Positions 27,351 to 35,263 of a stretch of 64,000 nucleotides of DNA are shown piece after piece. Numbering within the stretch: the stretch's first letter is position 1; every line of letters starts with the position of its first letter. The DNA lies in the NCBI GenBank assembly GCA_021414115.1, contig JAIOPD010000071.1, positions 88,123 to 152,122 of the forward strand, in the 5' to 3' direction. Origin of the DNA: Planctomycetia bacterium. Its GTDB lineage: Bacteria > Planctomycetota > Planctomycetia > Pirellulales > UBA1268. A model generated the notes under the pieces. It was not told the origin of the DNA. It ran no database searches and saw nothing but the letters and a program-made list of their open reading frames with translations. The translations under genes were made by a program, and so were the position numbers.

Positions 27351-27465
27351 GGGAAGCCCGGAGCGCGAGCGACGGGTATCCGCGCGGCGATCAGTGGTGA
27401 TGATGCGGAGCGGGCTGAGGTGGAGGGCGGAGTCCCATCGCTTCCGCTCCGGGCTTCCTGGCGGA
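27351..27465. repeat. Dispersed GC-rich inverted intergenic repeat, copy at island edge
   Basis: The left arm GGGAAGCCCGGAGCGCGAGC is identical to the copy at 16.84 kb. A partly matching inverted arm GCTTCCGCTCCGGGCTTCCT follows about 80 bp later. This lies in the 530-bp gene-free gap between the MFS gene and the GIY-YIG gene. The rest of the gap holds only the tRNA fragment and unassigned sequence. Confidence 0.65.
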
Positions 27466-27517
27466 GACTCGCCGGTTCAGCGATTGCCGCGATGAATCAA
27501 CCGAGGTTCAACACCAG

Positions 27518-27561
27518 AGCGGGCGAAGGGACTCGAACCCTCGACATCCAGCTTGGGAAGC
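27518..27561 (-). tRNA. 3' half of tRNA-Gly(CCC), probable integration (att) site
   Basis: On the minus strand the 44 bp run from the anticodon loop (GCTTCCCAAGC, anticodon CCC), through the variable loop and T-arm (GAGGGTTCGAGTCCCTT), to the acceptor 3' strand CGCCCGCT. The 5' half is absent: the bases before the loop break the anticodon stem and no GCGGGCG acceptor strand is found upstream. This is the usual form of a duplicated attachment site left when an element integrates into a tRNA 3' end. The geometry predicts the intact tRNA at higher coordinates, beyond the window. Confidence 0.7.
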
Positions 27562-27840
27562 AGCGGAGACGTAGTTCTAAGTCCAGCAGCCAAAGCACTT
27601 GCGGCTCGTCGACGCAAGCGTTGTACCGCTCGTTGTACCAGCTCTGAGGCCGGGGCGTCCGCCGGGAAGAGGCAGGCCTGCCGCGAAGCTCCTGTACTGG
27701 ATCACAATCGGGCGGGCACTGTCGGGCCAGCAGGTCAGCTAGAAGTCGCGGGCCTCGCCGAGCAACTCGCGGCACTTCCCCCCGAAGTACTCGCTGCCCT
27801 TCAGGTCCTGTTCAGCGGCCTGCCCCGGAGGAAATGATCG

Positions 27841-28107
27841 ATGCATACGGCTGCCGCTAGCTCTTGGACCGTCTACATCCTCCGCTGCCGCGACGGCTCG
27901 CTCTACACCGGCATCACGAACGATCTACCAAAGCGACTGAAGGCCCACGCCGCCGGGAAGGCGTCGAGCTACACCCGCAGCAGGCTCCCCGTGCGGCTGG
28001 CCTACCAGGAGCCCCAGCCGACCAAGTCCCGAGCCCTGAAGCGGGAGGTGGCGATCAAGATGCTCCCGCGATCCCAAAAGCTCGACCTGCTCACCCGGGG
28101 CCCCTAA
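27841..28107 (+). CDS. GIY-YIG endonuclease-domain protein (YhbQ/UPF0213 type)
   Basis: 88 aa. The single-domain GIY-YIG pattern is clear: WTVYILRCRDGSLYTGITNDLPKRLKAHAAGKAS, then TRSRLPVRLAYQEPQ and SRALKREVAIKMLPRSQKLDLL. The variant VYI...YTG and the late glutamate in KREVAIK match the small stand-alone YhbQ-like family linked to DNA repair or mobile DNA. The ribosome site is GGAGG. It is the first gene inside the predicted island. Confidence 0.88.
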   Translation: MHTAAASSWTVYILRCRDGSLYTGITNDLPKRLKAHAAGKASSYTRSRLPVRLAYQEPQPTKSRALKREVAIKMLPRSQKLDLLTRGP

Positions 28108-28130
28108 AGCTCATTGATTTCAATGAGCTT
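28107..28130. terminator. 24-bp perfect hairpin after GIY-YIG gene
   Basis: AAGCTCATTGA, 2 nt, then its exact reverse complement TCAATGAGCTT begins at the stop codon of the GIY-YIG gene. No long T tract follows, so it may be a bidirectional or processing structure rather than a classical terminator. Confidence 0.45.
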
Positions 28131-28216
28131 CAACGCTCAGAGCCCGACTGCCCAAATCCGCTCTCGGCGCTGATCCCAGCCCCGGCGAGGACGACGACCC
28201 GCGGTATGCAGGCCGA

Positions 28217-28426
28217 CTACCGCTCCATCTCCGCCCTGGCAGCCCGCAGGTGCTTGGCGTCGTCGGAACCGAACGCGTCGAGTCCGTCGTCGCTGGAGTC
28301 CATGACGGCCGCGTCGGCTTTCATCTCCTGGAGTGCCTGCCGAAATTGCTGCCGGACCGAGTTGCACCCCGCCGTGAAGACGGCCAGGACGCAGACGGCG
28401 ACGGCTAGGGATCGAGCGGGGTTCAT
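28217..28426 (-). CDS. Small predicted lipoprotein
   Basis: 69 aa from ATG 28426 (MNPARSLAVAVCVLAVFTAGCNSVRQQ). The hydrophobic signal ends in a lipobox FTAGC. The mature part is a short helical, charged stretch (QFRQALQEMKADAAVMDSS...KHLRAARAEMER). I do not recognise a family. Convergent with the GIY-YIG gene. Confidence 0.55.
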   Translation of the reverse strand: MNPARSLAVAVCVLAVFTAGCNSVRQQFRQALQEMKADAAVMDSSDDGLDAFGSDDAKHLRAARAEMER

Positions 28427-28635
28427 TGAGAGGAAGCTAGGCTCGTGCACACCGGCCGGTCAACGGCTATAGCCTGCGGCGTTCCCCACGGCGTTGGTCT
28501 GGCTCGGCGTCGCGATCTTGTGGCTCTTCAAGGCGTTCTGACACGCGCCCCGCATGCCAGACGCTTTCGATCGCTATCAAGGGCCGGTAGAACCTTTGAA
28601 TTGGCTGCGCTGCCCTTTCACACTCATCCCCGCCC

Positions 28636-29274
28636 ATGCCCGCCCCAATCCCCCTCCTCATCGCCTGCCCCACGGAACTCGTCCGGGCGGGCCTACGGGC
28701 GATGCTAACTGGCTCGCCCGTGAAGATCGTCGCCGAAGCCGAAACCGCGTCCAGCACCATCACGCTCGCCAAGAAGCACAAGCCCACCGTCGTGCTGCTC
28801 GACGCGGCCATCCCGGGCGGCGACGCGTTCGAGCTGATCAAGAAATTGGCCAAGACCCTGCCAGCCACCAAGTGCATCCTGCTGTCAGCCCTCGACAATC
28901 CGACCTACATGGCCCGGGCTCACGCGATCGGGGCCGCGAACTGCCTGCTCATGGGGTTCAGCCAGCGAGAACTCATCACGGCCATCGAGAGCGCCGCGGC
29001 AGGAAAGGCACCTTCGGGAGTGACACCATTCGCAAAGGTCGCGGCAGCGATGGGACTACGCGACCCTCAGGCTGCTCGAACCAATGGCCTGACGCCACGG
29101 GAAGGCCAAGTTCTTTCCCACGTCGCCTACGGTCTTTCCAATGACGAACTCGCTCGTGCCCTCGGCATCAGCATCGAGACCGTGAAGGAGCACGTCCAAA
29201 AAATCCGTAGCAAGATCGCCGCGAAGGATCGAACGCACGCTGCGGTCTGGGCGGTCAAAGCTGGGGTGGTGTAG
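28636..29274 (+). CDS. NarL/LuxR-type response regulator
   Basis: 212 aa. The receiver domain (residues 1-120) has the phospho-acceptor aspartate in PTVVLLDAAIPGGDAF, a Thr/Ser switch in CILLSALDN and lysine replaced near the end (CLLMGFSQ). Acidic residues at the metal site are poorly conserved at the very N-terminus (IACPTELVRAGLR instead of a DD pair), so phosphorylation may be atypical. The C-terminal LuxR helix-turn-helix is normal: LTPREGQVLSHVAYGLSNDELARALGISIETVKEHVQKIRSKI. No histidine kinase is adjacent. The target is unknown. Confidence 0.85.
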   Translation: MPAPIPLLIACPTELVRAGLRAMLTGSPVKIVAEAETASSTITLAKKHKPTVVLLDAAIPGGDAFELIKKLAKTLPATKCILLSALDNPTYMARAHAIGAANCLLMGFSQRELITAIESAAAGKAPSGVTPFAKVAAAMGLRDPQAARTNGLTPREGQVLSHVAYGLSNDELARALGISIETVKEHVQKIRSKIAAKDRTHAAVWAVKAGVV

Positions 29275-29283
29275 GGTCGCACA

Positions 29284-29622
29284 ATGGGCTTCATGGTCTC
29301 GGGTCGCTGTTCGTGCGGGTACGCTGCCAAAGGCCTTATGGTTGGCGTCGGCATGCGTGACCCCCGGGGCACATGGCTGGCGCCATGTATCTGCCGGAAG
29401 TGCCATCAGGCCGTCTCGGCAAACGTGCAGGCCAAGACCCTGAAATGCCCCAAGTGCAAAGCCAAAGGGGTCGAGCCGTATGTGGACCCCGACGCTGGCA
29501 AGGAAGAGGGCGAAGAGTACCCCAGTTGTGCTGCTTCGGAGCCGCTCTTTGACTCCGGGTTCGAATGCCCGGCCTGCGCCAAGAAGAGCCTGAAGTTCGA
29601 GTTTGCCGGGATGTGGGACTAA
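29284..29622 (+). CDS. Zinc-ribbon protein of unknown function
   Basis: 112 aa with three Cys pairs: CSCGY near the N-terminus, CICRKC with KCPKCKAKG in the middle and FECPACAKK near the C-terminus. This gives one or two zinc ribbons. Nine bp after the response regulator, with the CIA30-like gene 15 bp downstream, so it is probably in one operon. No family name recognised. Confidence 0.65.
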   Translation: MGFMVSGRCSCGYAAKGLMVGVGMRDPRGTWLAPCICRKCHQAVSANVQAKTLKCPKCKAKGVEPYVDPDAGKEEGEEYPSCAASEPLFDSGFECPACAKKSLKFEFAGMWD

Positions 29623-29637
29623 CCAGAGGAGCCAGCA

Positions 29638-30210
29638 ATGACCGCGACCAAACTCCCCCTGCTCTTGGCTGTGCTTCTCATGCAGGCGGTCGCGGAAAAG
29701 GCCCTCGTGCCGCTTCTGGATTTTGCTGGCCCCGAGGCGGCTGAGAAGTGGCAGGCCGTGAACGATGGCGTGATGGGCGGCGTTTCAGACGGCCGGTTCA
29801 AGATCACTCCCGAGGAAACCCTGGAGTTCTTCGGCACGCTCTCGCTGGAAAACAACGGGGGCTTTGCGTCTGTTCGGACCAAGCCCACGGAACTCGGCGT
29901 CAAGGCCGGGGATACGCTCGTCGTCCGAGTGAAAGGTGATGGCCGTGAGTACGTGCTGAACCTCTACACGAAGAGCCGCCGGATGGCTTTCTCGTACAGG
30001 GCGCCGCTACCGACCACGAAAGACGAATGGCGGGAGGTCGAGATCCCGCTGGCAGACTTCATTCCCACGGCCTTCGGCAGGCGCGTTCAGGGCATGGGGC
30101 CAGTCGAGCCGGACCAGATCAACGGGTTGGGCTTCATGCTCAGTGATAAGAAGCCGGGAAAGTTCCAGATGCAGGTCGAATGGGTGAAGGTGGTGCGGGC
30201 CGAGAAATAA
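29638..30210 (+). CDS. CIA30-like (NADH:ubiquinone oxidoreductase intermediate-associated 30) protein
   Basis: 190 aa with a short signal-like N-terminus (LPLLLAVLLMQAVAEKA). The fold signature of the CIA30 jelly-roll family is visible: WQAVNDGVMGGVSDGRF, LSLENNGGFASVRTK, GDTLVVRVKGDGREYVLNLYT, WREVEIPLADFIPTAFGR and INGLGFMLSDKKPGKFQMQVEWVKV. In bacteria this family is mostly of unknown, possibly carbohydrate-binding, role. Ribosome site AGAGGAG; last gene of the three-gene plus-strand run. Confidence 0.85.
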   Translation: MTATKLPLLLAVLLMQAVAEKALVPLLDFAGPEAAEKWQAVNDGVMGGVSDGRFKITPEETLEFFGTLSLENNGGFASVRTKPTELGVKAGDTLVVRVKGDGREYVLNLYTKSRRMAFSYRAPLPTTKDEWREVEIPLADFIPTAFGRRVQGMGPVEPDQINGLGFMLSDKKPGKFQMQVEWVKVVRAEK

Positions 30211-30244
30211 TCCCGGCCAGCAGCCCTCCGAATGCCCCCGGCCG

Positions 30245-30517
30245 CTAGTTCAGGCTGGGGTCTGAATCTGAATCATCGTCGAGATCCGGGTCGTCGCTCT
30301 CTTCACCAAGACCGTCAGTGGGGTCGAAGCACCGTCCGGCTGAATCCACGCAGAACGTGTAGGCCATCTCGAACGGCTCTGTGTCCGGGCCGAAGATGGT
30401 TTTCTTCACGATGCAGTCTTCACACTGGAAGACCGGCAACTCGTAGTCCCCGACAGAGACCACGCCCTCGCACTTGAGGAGCCGTGAGCATTTCGGGCAG
30501 TGGTAGACGTCGATCAT
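30245..30517 (-). CDS. Small zinc-ribbon protein with acidic tail
   Basis: 90 aa. The N-terminus MIDVYHCPKCSRLLKCEG and FQCEDCIVKK supply four cysteines for a zinc ribbon. The last 18 residues are almost all Asp/Glu/Ser. The ATG overlaps the stop of the upstream hydrolase gene by 4 bp (ATGA), so the two are translationally coupled. Family unknown. Confidence 0.6.
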   Translation of the reverse strand: MIDVYHCPKCSRLLKCEGVVSVGDYELPVFQCEDCIVKKTIFGPDTEPFEMAYTFCVDSAGRCFDPTDGLGEESDDPDLDDDSDSDPSLN

Positions 30518-30984
30518 GCGGGTTCTGATCTCCCCTCAACAGCCCGCAACAGGGCAGCCAGTGATTCCGGATCAGCAAGGCGATGATCGCGGCCGCCTTC
30601 GATAAGGCTCGTCTTGGCCAGTCCGGAGTTCGCCACCAGCTCGAGCGAGTCCTCGAACGGCACCACGTCGTCAGCCCGGGAGTGAAGAATCTGGGTGCCG
30701 GGCTTCACGCTCTTGGCCGTCCCCCACTTCTTCCACGCCGGGCAGATCAAGACGAGCCGGGCCGATCCAGACTCCAGATTCACAGCCACTGCTCCCCCAC
30801 GGCTTGAACCAACCACGACTTCGGGCTGGTGCTGGTCGAAGGCTGCTTGGGCCGTTGTGAGCGCCGCCTCGAAATCATCGTGGTCCAGTGCCGGCTCGAT
30901 AACCTCGTGGCCGTGCGACTTCAGGTACGTCGGCTTTACGCCCCCGACCACCGAATTCCAACCGTGCAGATACAGGACTTTCAT
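30514..30984 (-). CDS. Small alpha/beta hydrolase (RBBP9/YqiA-like)
   Basis: 156 aa. The first strand MKVLYLHGWNS supplies the oxyanion turn, the nucleophile elbow is VVVGSSRGGAVAV, and the acid and histidine are probably in HSRADDVVPFED and GRDHRLADP. This is the compact serine-hydrolase layout of YqiA/RBBP9 proteins. The substrate is unknown. It is coupled by ATGA overlaps both to the upstream 59-aa zinc-ribbon gene and to the downstream zinc-ribbon gene. Confidence 0.8.
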   Translation of the reverse strand: MKVLYLHGWNSVVGGVKPTYLKSHGHEVIEPALDHDDFEAALTTAQAAFDQHQPEVVVGSSRGGAVAVNLESGSARLVLICPAWKKWGTAKSVKPGTQILHSRADDVVPFEDSLELVANSGLAKTSLIEGGRDHRLADPESLAALLRAVEGRSEPA

Positions 30985-31160
30985 TCGTAGGCCGCCTGTT
31001 TCTCAGCCATGGCAGCTAGGCACCGCGGGCAATACCACGGCGCCGGAGTCTTCACGGGCTTCGGGCTGCGTTTTCGGCATTTGGCACAGAGGTATCTCTT
31101 GCCTTTTACCGCCGTCTTGGGCCGGTATCTCTTGCCGGTACGCGGGATGTTCTTGGGCAT
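30981..31160 (-). CDS. 59-aa zinc-ribbon protein (below ORF-track cutoff)
   Basis: Minus-strand reading from the ATG at 31160 gives MPKNIPRTGKRYRPK, then RYLCAKCRKRSPKPV and WYCPRCLAAMAEKQ, stopping at a TGA that overlaps the hydrolase start by 4 bp. Two CxxC pairs form a zinc ribbon in a strongly basic protein. The ORF track misses it because of length. The coupling to the next gene supports it being real. Confidence 0.6.
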   Translation of the reverse strand: MPKNIPRTGKRYRPKTAVKGKRYLCAKCRKRSPKPVKTPAPWYCPRCLAAMAEKQAAYE

Positions 31161-31172
31161 GCTTTTCTCCGG

Positions 31173-31418
31173 CTACCTGACGAGCACAGCCGCGACAGCG
31201 ATTCCAGCCAGCTCTATCACCCAGAAGATCAGCACCACCAAGCACCCGCGCGTCGTCCGGTTATAGACCCGGTTGTAGGCGGCTTTCCTCGGGTTCGTCA
31301 GCCAGCCCCAGCCTCTCGGTGCCTTGAGCCCGAGACCGTGCCGAACATATCGCTTCAGGCTCGTTCTGGCCGAGAGGCGTTTTTTCAGCGACGGGACTCT
31401 GAAGCCGAATCGGACCAT
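31173..31418 (-). CDS. Conserved small membrane protein with NPRKAAYNRVYNRTT motif
   Basis: 81 aa. The basic N-terminal half (PSLKKRLSARTSLKRYVRHGLGLKAPRGWGWLTNPRKAAYNRVYNRTT) is a pattern I recall from many small hypothetical proteins in mobile elements and varied phyla. One C-terminal membrane helix follows (CLVVLIFWVIELAGIAVAAVLV). Function unknown. It is 12 bp upstream of the 59-aa zinc-ribbon gene, same strand. Confidence 0.6.
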   Translation of the reverse strand: MVRFGFRVPSLKKRLSARTSLKRYVRHGLGLKAPRGWGWLTNPRKAAYNRVYNRTTRGCLVVLIFWVIELAGIAVAAVLVR

Positions 31419-31429
31419 ATCGCAGTCAC

Positions 31430-31738
31430 CTAGGATGCCACTGGGTCTACATGCTCTTTACCGGTCAGTTCGAACTCCTCTCGCGTGCGTTCGATGAAGC
31501 CTGCGACGACTTCACGATGACGACGATCTGGAATCAGGTGCATCAACGCCGGATAGTGCGCCTTGAACCACGCCCCGATAGCAGCTTTCTCGTTGCGCCT
31601 GACGTGCCCAGATAGACACATCACCAGTCGTCGCCATAGTCGAGCGTTGAACTGCGCAGGCCGGACCTCAGCAACACGTCCGGCAAGTCGATAGCCGACG
31701 TCGCGATAGCCCCGCTGCATCGACCCACTCCTCGCCAT
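31430..31738 (-). CDS. Hypothetical helical protein
   Basis: 102 aa from ATG 31738 (MARSGSMQRGYRDVGYRL); the track frame extends to 31822 without a ribosome site. Composition looks protein-like (LWRRLVMCLSGHVRRNEKAAIGAWFKAHYPALMHLIPDRRHREVVAGFIERTREEFEL) and mainly alpha-helical. No recognised family. It heads the minus-strand run of small genes. Confidence 0.45.
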   Translation of the reverse strand: MARSGSMQRGYRDVGYRLAGRVAEVRPAQFNARLWRRLVMCLSGHVRRNEKAAIGAWFKAHYPALMHLIPDRRHREVVAGFIERTREEFELTGKEHVDPVAS

Positions 31739-32039
31739 ACAACACCACCCGCGCACGTAGCTGGGGAAGCCATCGACCGTGGCATAACCCGCTCGCAATC
31801 TCCGCCGCCTCGTTGCCGCCATTGAAAACCAATGCCAAAGGATGGCGTCAGGCTACACCCCCTACACCGCGGGGGCCAAGAGGGGGGCGGTCAGTTATGC
31901 GAGCAAAATCACGCCTTCCAGAAGTTCACGATCAACGCCCTTTTCAAGGGCAGAAACGAGACACGCCCCAAGGTTGTCTCTCCGGTCTGGTTCAATTCGC
32001 GAACCGGATTACCCCGGCAACACCCCGACGGAGGCCCCA

Positions 32040-32150
32040 ATGAACGGTCCCGCGAAGAACAGACTGCATGACTATGAAGCTGGCTGGCTGACGCTGCACC
32101 TAGATATGGGCGTTGCGGAGAAGAAAGAACTCCGTGAGGACCAGAACTAG
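32040..32150 (+). CDS. Possible 36-aa small ORF
   Basis: An ATG at 32040 with a GGAGG 5 nt upstream opens a 36-codon frame: MNGPAKNRLHDYEAGW, then LHLDMGVAEKKELREDQN. It lies in the about 650-bp region (31739-32384) upstream of the cas operon where nothing else is evident. Protein-like composition and a good ribosome site are the only support. Confidence 0.3.
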   Translation: MNGPAKNRLHDYEAGWLTLHLDMGVAEKKELREDQN

Positions 32151-32384
32151 GTCGCGCAGCAGCCGATCGACGTCACGGACGAGCGGCGGGGAACGACGGA
32201 CGGAGCGGAAGCAGAGAACGAAACCACGGCAAAACGATGGATTGTGATTCCTCCCCGCAGTCATGGCATGCCCCCTATTACGAGGGCACTCTGAGGCCTA
32301 CGATAATCGGACTGAAACCAAATAGGCTCACGCACCGGGTGCGGTATTTGGATTTCAACAAAACATCTTCGAAAGGCTCTGCTT
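32151..32384. other. Upstream region of the cas operon
   Basis: 234 bp without a convincing gene. It is more AT-rich toward the end (about 32300-32370) and probably holds the cas promoter, but I see no confident -35/-10 pair. GAAAGG at about 32371 could serve as the cas6 ribosome site. Confidence 0.4.
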
Positions 32385-33011
32385 GTGAAGGTTGATCTGG
32401 TCTTCGCTGCGAAGGGCACGACCATCCCGACGGATCACGCCTACCAGTTGTACGCGGCCCTAAGTTCGTTGGTTCCTGCGTTTCATTCTGCAGAGTCACT
32501 GCTCCGATTTTCTCCGATCTCAGGCATAGGGCAGCCTGATGGCACGCTTCAATTAGGTCCGCACTCCTGTTTGCGGGTGCGGCTGCCGGCCGAACAAGTA
32601 CGAGTCGCCTTGCCGCTGGCGGGGAAGCGGTTTGATATCGCCGGGTCGTGGGTTCGGTTAGGCGTGCCCGCGATCCGCACGCTTGAGACGGCTCCAGCGG
32701 TAGTCGCCCGAATGGTCACCTTCAAGAACGCCGATACGCCAGAACAATTCCTGATCACAGCCCGTGCCAAATTGGCTGAGCTCGGTGTGGCTGGCGAACC
32801 GAGCCTCCCCATCCATCTGGAAGGTAAGCGAGCGGGCGAGCCGAAGCGCCGGATCATCCGCATCAAGGGCGTGTCGATCGTGGGCTACTCGCTGCTGGTG
32901 GGCGAGTTGACCGCGGCGCACTCGCTGGTACTCCAGGAGCAAGGTCTTGGCGGCCGTACCCATCTTGGCTGTGGGTTTTTTTCACCCGTAAAGGCCGGGG
33001 CCAATAAATGA
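32385..33011 (+). CDS. cas6: Cas6 pre-crRNA endonuclease, MYXAN (Cmx6) type
   Basis: 208 aa, GTG start. It opens with MKVDLVFAAKGTTIPTDHAYQLYAALS, the RAMP beginning of the Cmx6 family, and ends with the glycine-rich loop LQEQGLGGRTHLGCGFFSPVK common to Cas6 proteins. The middle has GVSIVGYSLLVGELTAAHS. Cas6 cuts the repeat at the base of its hairpin to release crRNAs. It is the first gene of the operon, and its stop overlaps the cas3 ATG by 4 bp. Confidence 0.85.
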   Translation: MKVDLVFAAKGTTIPTDHAYQLYAALSSLVPAFHSAESLLRFSPISGIGQPDGTLQLGPHSCLRVRLPAEQVRVALPLAGKRFDIAGSWVRLGVPAIRTLETAPAVVARMVTFKNADTPEQFLITARAKLAELGVAGEPSLPIHLEGKRAGEPKRRIIRIKGVSIVGYSLLVGELTAAHSLVLQEQGLGGRTHLGCGFFSPVKAGANK

Positions 33012-35263
33012 CCCTCGACCCAAAACACCTGTGGGCGAAAAGCAAACGGGATGACGAACCGGAACGACCTTCCATGAGGTTGCTCCAGCATTTGAAGGAC
33101 GTTCATGCCGCGGCCGGCAGTGTGCTGGAAGCGACAGCCAATGATCAACTGCGAGCCTTAGGACTCGACCCATCCCACTATGGCGCTCGCTTTCGCCGCT
33201 GTGTGCAACTCGCTGCCGCCACCCATGACCTCGGGAAAGCCAACGATCACTTTCAGGGGATGCTGCGTGGCAGCCGGGATGTAAGGGAGAATCCGCAGGG
33301 AATGCGTCACGAGTGGGTGACAGTACTCGTGCTTCAGAGGCTCAAGGAGTGGCTCCTCCCGGTCATTGATGGAAGTGAGGTTGATTTCTCCATTGTTGAG
33401 TGGGCAGTCGCCGGCCACCACCCAGCACATGACCACGCGAGTCCACCGGAGTCCGTCCCGACAGGAGGTGGAAGTGGGCCAGAGATGACGCTTCTCTGCG
33501 GACATCCAGACTTCTCGGCAATCCTGGATTGGCTCGGTGATGTATTTGGGCTGCCAAGCCCCCCGCAGTTCGAGGACATCGAGCGGGACCTGTCAGGGAG
33601 CACCGGCGTTTTTGAGAGCGAGATCCTGCCATGGAAGCGAAAGACCAACCGCCTTTGGAATCGGCTGGCGGAATCGCCTGATTCAAAACTCGTTGCCGCC
33701 GTAAAGAACTGCGTGGTCGCAGCGGATATAGCCGGTTCTGCGCTACCCAAAGCACGCCCCCATGATCGGGACCGCTGGTCCTGGATTGATGGAGTTTTCC
33801 AGGACCGTCCTCAACTGGGCGATCTTCAGGCAGTAGTGGACCACCGCCTCGGGATAAACAAACCACGTGAATTCCAGCAGCGTGTCGCGGACTCAACCGC
33901 ACGGGTCACGCTTGTAAAGGCCGGGTGTGGGGGGGGGAAGACGCTAGCCGCTTACTTGTGGGCGGCGAAGAACTACCCAACTCATCGGTTGTACTTCTGT
34001 TACCCCACGACAGGCACCGCCACTGAAGGGTTTCGCGACTACCTGTTTGACGAGGCCGAGCAGACACCACGTGTTGGGGCAGACCTGTTCCACGGGAGAG
34101 CGGACGTCGACTTTGAAATCGTCCTCGGCGCTGAGCGGGACATCGACGACGAGGAGGTCCGGCTGGAGTGTCTGCGGGCATGGCGGACGCCGGTGGTGGC
34201 CTGCACGGTCGATACTGTGCTCGGTGTGATGCAAGTGAATCGTCGCGGGCTTTTCAGTTGGCCGGCGCTCGCCCAGTCAGCTTTTGTATTCGATGAAATC
34301 CACGCGTATGACGACGCTCTGTTTGGAGTGCTGCTTCGCTTTCTCAAGGACGTAAGCGGCGTGCCGGTGTTGCTGATGACGGCGAGTCTGCCCGAGTACC
34401 GGGAGGCCGCGCTGCGAAATGTGTTGGGCCGCCTCGATCCGATTCCGGGCGAGAGCGATCTTGAGCAGTTGCCTCGCTATCACAAGCATCAACTCGCAGG
34501 CATCAATCCGGCCGAGGTTGTACGCCACACGCTTGACATGGGCGGCAAGGTGCTCTGGGTGTGCAACACGGTTGGCCGAGTGATGGATGCTGCCAAGCGG
34601 ATGGTGGACCACTTTCCGCTCATCTACCACAGCCGATTCAAATACGAAGACCGCGTTGAGCGGCACCGCGACGTCATCGCTGCGTTTCGAAAAGAGGGAC
34701 CGGCGCAAGCAATTTGTTCCCAGGTCGCGGAAATGTCGCTTGATTTGTCAGCGGATTTGCTCGTCACCGATCTCGCACCGGTGCCGGCGATCATTCAGCG
34801 GCTTGGTCGCTTAAACCGGCGGGCAAAGCCAGGCGACCCAACAAAGCCGTTCGTGGTCATCGAACCTGATGGGCCTCTGCCATACACCCAGAAAGAGTTG
34901 GATGCAGCGAGGGAATGGCTTAAACGATTGGACAACGACGGGATTGCACAATCTCAGTTGGTCGATCGATGGAAACAGCCGGAGACTCCGTCAGTGAGGC
35001 CGGGTGGCAGCGCGTGGCTCGATGGCGGCCCTGTGACAGTGCCAAGGGAATTGCGCGCCCCCTCCGTCGGCATCAGCGTACTCATGGCTGAGGACGTGCC
35101 GCGCGTGAGGGCGTGTCCAAGAGGCCTGCCGCGCTTTGTGCTGCCGATGCCCGTCCCGCCGCGAGGATGGCAGGCGTGGCCTCGAGAACACGGTCTGCCG
35201 ATCGCCCCGGCGGGAGCAATCAATTACGACCCGAAAGTTGGTGCCGAATGGCAAAAGTCTTGA
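33008..35263 (+). CDS. cas3: Cas3 helicase-nuclease (HD + DExH)
   Basis: 751 aa. The N-terminal HD nuclease (residues 20-240) has HLKDVHAAAG, AAATHDLGKANDHFQ, MRHEW and VAGHHPAHD. The SF2 helicase follows, with Walker A KAGCGGGKTLAAYLWA, motif II VFDEIHAYDDAL, motif III LLMTASLPEYR and motif VI IQRLGRLNRRAKPG. It is recruited by Cascade to nick and degrade target DNA. ATGA overlap with cas6; cas8 starts 16 bp before its end. Confidence 0.95.
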   Translation: MTLDPKHLWAKSKRDDEPERPSMRLLQHLKDVHAAAGSVLEATANDQLRALGLDPSHYGARFRRCVQLAAATHDLGKANDHFQGMLRGSRDVRENPQGMRHEWVTVLVLQRLKEWLLPVIDGSEVDFSIVEWAVAGHHPAHDHASPPESVPTGGGSGPEMTLLCGHPDFSAILDWLGDVFGLPSPPQFEDIERDLSGSTGVFESEILPWKRKTNRLWNRLAESPDSKLVAAVKNCVVAADIAGSALPKARPHDRDRWSWIDGVFQDRPQLGDLQAVVDHRLGINKPREFQQRVADSTARVTLVKAGCGGGKTLAAYLWAAKNYPTHRLYFCYPTTGTATEGFRDYLFDEAEQTPRVGADLFHGRADVDFEIVLGAERDIDDEEVRLECLRAWRTPVVACTVDTVLGVMQVNRRGLFSWPALAQSAFVFDEIHAYDDALFGVLLRFLKDVSGVPVLLMTASLPEYREAALRNVLGRLDPIPGESDLEQLPRYHKHQLAGINPAEVVRHTLDMGGKVLWVCNTVGRVMDAAKRMVDHFPLIYHSRFKYEDRVERHRDVIAAFRKEGPAQAICSQVAEMSLDLSADLLVTDLAPVPAIIQRLGRLNRRAKPGDPTKPFVVIEPDGPLPYTQKELDAAREWLKRLDNDGIAQSQLVDRWKQPETPSVRPGGSAWLDGGPVTVPRELRAPSVGISVLMAEDVPRVRACPRGLPRFVLPMPVPPRGWQAWPREHGLPIAPAGAINYDPKVGAEWQKS

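Noticed and set aside
27497-27775. 92-aa minus ORF ending SRVRVPSPALVLNLG
   Set aside because: The end is a translation of the tRNA-Gly T-arm and acceptor; no independent support.
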